A stretch of DNA of 64,000 nt from Candidatus Tepidiaquacellales bacterium UBA2330 (lineage in GTDB: Bacteria > Bacteroidota > Ignavibacteria > Tepidaquicellales > Tepidaquicellaceae), in assembly GCA_002344965.1 (NCBI GenBank), contig DDUU01000051.1, positions 186,001 to 250,000 on the forward strand, in the 5' to 3' direction. Under the pieces are notes generated by a model. The model was not told the origin of the DNA and made no database searches. It saw only the letters and a program-made list of their open reading frames with translations. Both the position numbers and the translations under genes were made by a program. Positions 62,726 to 64,000 of this stretch are shown in pieces; the first letter of the stretch is position 1; every line of letters starts with the position of its first letter.

Positions 62726-63982
62726 TTAGCTCTGAATGTATATTGAGGATTTACCCTTTTTATTTTTTTTAAGAACAGAATAGGTATAAAAAGTAGCAAA
62801 GAGCATAATTATACCTCCTGTAATAAACGGATACTGATATCCAAAATACTGATAAGCAAACCCGCCCCACATAGGTCCGAGAAATCTTGCAAAAGCACTA
62901 AGTGACTGATTCATCCCGAGCACCGTTCCCTGTTCATTCGGAGAAACATTTTGTGAGAGCAGACTTATCGAAGCCGTATTATTAAAACCGTTCCCAATGG
63001 CAAGCACTGCTGTTACAGCCAGCAGAAATCCGACTGACGATGAAAATCCGATTAATCCGATTCCGAATATTGTCAGAAAATTTCCAAGAATGAGCGTATT
63101 CTCTTCGCCGATTTTTTTCTGAATTACTCTTATTAAAAAAATCTGAACAATTGCACCTGTAATTCCCATAAACGAAAACATATATCCTATCTCCGCCTGA
63201 TTTAATGCCAGCCCGTCTTGCCTTTCCGCAAAGAGCTGATATGTCCCGAATATATTTGAAAATGAAAACACCGCTATAAAAAAAATGATTACAAACTTTC
63301 CGTATTTTCGGTTACCAATTGTTTCAGCTATTTTTTTAAAGTTGATCTTGGTTATGACTTTGACAGAGCTGCGGTTTTTCTTAAGTGTGTCAGGAGGAAG
63401 CGTTTCTTTAAAAATAAAAATACTCATTAGTAAAGCAATCAGTGAAAGTCCGGCTGAAACATATACAGGAAATCCGTAACCAAAACTTTCCGAAAGCACT
63501 CCGCCGACTGAAGGTCCAAATACAAATCCCAGAGAGAATGCCGCGCTGATCAGTCCCATTCCTTTTGATCTCTCTTCCGGGTGAGTTACATCTGAGATCA
63601 CTGCCTGAGCAGCGGATATATTACCTGCAAATGCTCCTGCAAAAGCTCTGGAAAAAATAAATAACACCGCTGAAGCAAAAACTCCGGAAAAAACCAGTGC
63701 AAGTATCAGATTTGAAATTACGCTACCCGCAAGACTAACGATCAGCACCGGCTTTCTGCCGTATTTATCCGAAAGCGAGCCCCAGAACGGCGTAAACAAA
63801 AACTGCGTCAGAGAAAAAATACCTACTACAAGTCCGATGGTGATTTCGTTAATGTGAAGCACATTCACGGAAAATGTCGGCAGCAGCGGAAGTATTATAC
63901 CGAATCCGAGCAGATCTATAAAAATTGTAAGGAATATTATGAATAACGTGGTCTTCTTATTATGATTATTTCCGCTGATCAT
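62726..63982 (-). CDS. MFS transporter, DHA1 (TetA-like) group
   Basis: The 418-residue protein has 12 hydrophobic segments. FIDLLGFGIILPLLP begins TM1; motif A GSLSDKYGRKPVLIVS lies between TM2 and TM3, and a motif C-like GFVFGPSVGGVLSESFG lies in TM5. The order matches drug:proton antiporters such as tetracycline-efflux relatives. The real substrate is unknown, and no regulator is nearby. The start lies close to the right edge. Confidence 0.88.
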   Translation of the reverse strand: MISGNNHNKKTTLFIIFLTIFIDLLGFGIILPLLPTFSVNVLHINEITIGLVVGIFSLTQFLFTPFWGSLSDKYGRKPVLIVSLAGSVISNLILALVFSGVFASAVLFIFSRAFAGAFAGNISAAQAVISDVTHPEERSKGMGLISAAFSLGFVFGPSVGGVLSESFGYGFPVYVSAGLSLIALLMSIFIFKETLPPDTLKKNRSSVKVITKINFKKIAETIGNRKYGKFVIIFFIAVFSFSNIFGTYQLFAERQDGLALNQAEIGYMFSFMGITGAIVQIFLIRVIQKKIGEENTLILGNFLTIFGIGLIGFSSSVGFLLAVTAVLAIGNGFNNTASISLLSQNVSPNEQGTVLGMNQSLSAFARFLGPMWGGFAYQYFGYQYPFITGGIIMLFATFYTYSVLKKNKKGKSSIYIQS

Positions 63983-64000
63983 AATTCATAAACGGGTACC

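Noticed and set aside
62726..63982. Tetracycline-resistance gene
   Set aside because: Only general DHA1 motifs are visible; without a regulator or close identity the drug specificity cannot be claimed.

Overview
The window is AT-rich bacterial chromosome, most likely from the Ignavibacteria or a close relative in the Bacteroidota/Chlorobiota group. Four secreted proteins end in the type A sorting domain of the type IX secretion system (an N-(F/Y)-PNPFNP motif followed by a beta-rich tail). There are also a TonB-dependent receptor with a carboxypeptidase-like N-terminal domain, a DUF4199 protein and many SpII lipoproteins. No phage, plasmid or CRISPR module is visible; it reads as chromosomal housekeeping and envelope genes with a large load of repeats.

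Layout. 1-10.4 kb: secreted multidomain proteins (a LamG/LamG/P-domain protein cut by the left edge, an SGNH hydrolase, a beta-propeller protein), a monohaem cytochrome lipoprotein and a decayed module copy. 10.6-10.95 kb: a MITE-like element. 11.0-13.3 kb: TonB-dependent receptor. 13.6-19.2 kb: a compact carotenoid operon of a CarH-type B12-binding regulator, phytoene desaturase, phytoene synthase, fused CrtYc/CrtYd-type lycopene cyclase, glycosyltransferase and CruF-like hydratase. 19.2-25.9 kb: minus-strand genes including the C-terminal half of carbamoyl-phosphate synthase, a methyltransferase, purT and a peptidase E/SnoaL fusion. 26.3-31.4 kb: PPK2, an SDR enzyme, a helical paralogue of the gene at 2.7 kb and an FG-GAP/UnbV secreted protein. 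31.7-35.7 kb: minus-strand run of small metabolic and unknown genes. 36.0-39.2 kb: an ECF sigma factor, a YCF48-like secreted protein and a striking palindromic repeat array. 39.3-49.4 kb: DinB, adenine deaminase, an M61 peptidase, a DUF1028 protein and a 1259-residue Nfn-like flavoprotein fusion. 49.8-52.9 kb: Ca2+/Na+ exchanger, rhomboid protease, pyrD and tRNA-Pro. 53.1-55.7 kb: a large BNR-repeat T9SS protein. 55.7-56.9 kb: a 1.2-kb AT-rich gap beside mnmG with a parS-like palindrome and a DnaA-box match (candidate origin or centromere region). 56.9-64 kb: mnmG, a citrate-lyase-like protein, an unknown helical protein, pgeF and an MFS transporter.

The genes that most clearly work together are the carotenoid operon, where a probable light and B12 sensor heads a complete route from geranylgeranyl diphosphate to a cyclised, hydrated and probably glycosylated carotenoid. 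Two types of C-terminal module sit on the secreted proteins: the T9SS type A tail (four proteins) and a dockerin-like module ending NFVG (three proteins plus one decayed copy). Several dispersed palindrome families (paired AAACCTG(A/T)CAGGTTT, the GCGGAATTGTATTCCGC composite, a 14-bp minisatellite and a MITE) fill the intergenic space. Base composition and all similarities were judged by eye; no search was run.
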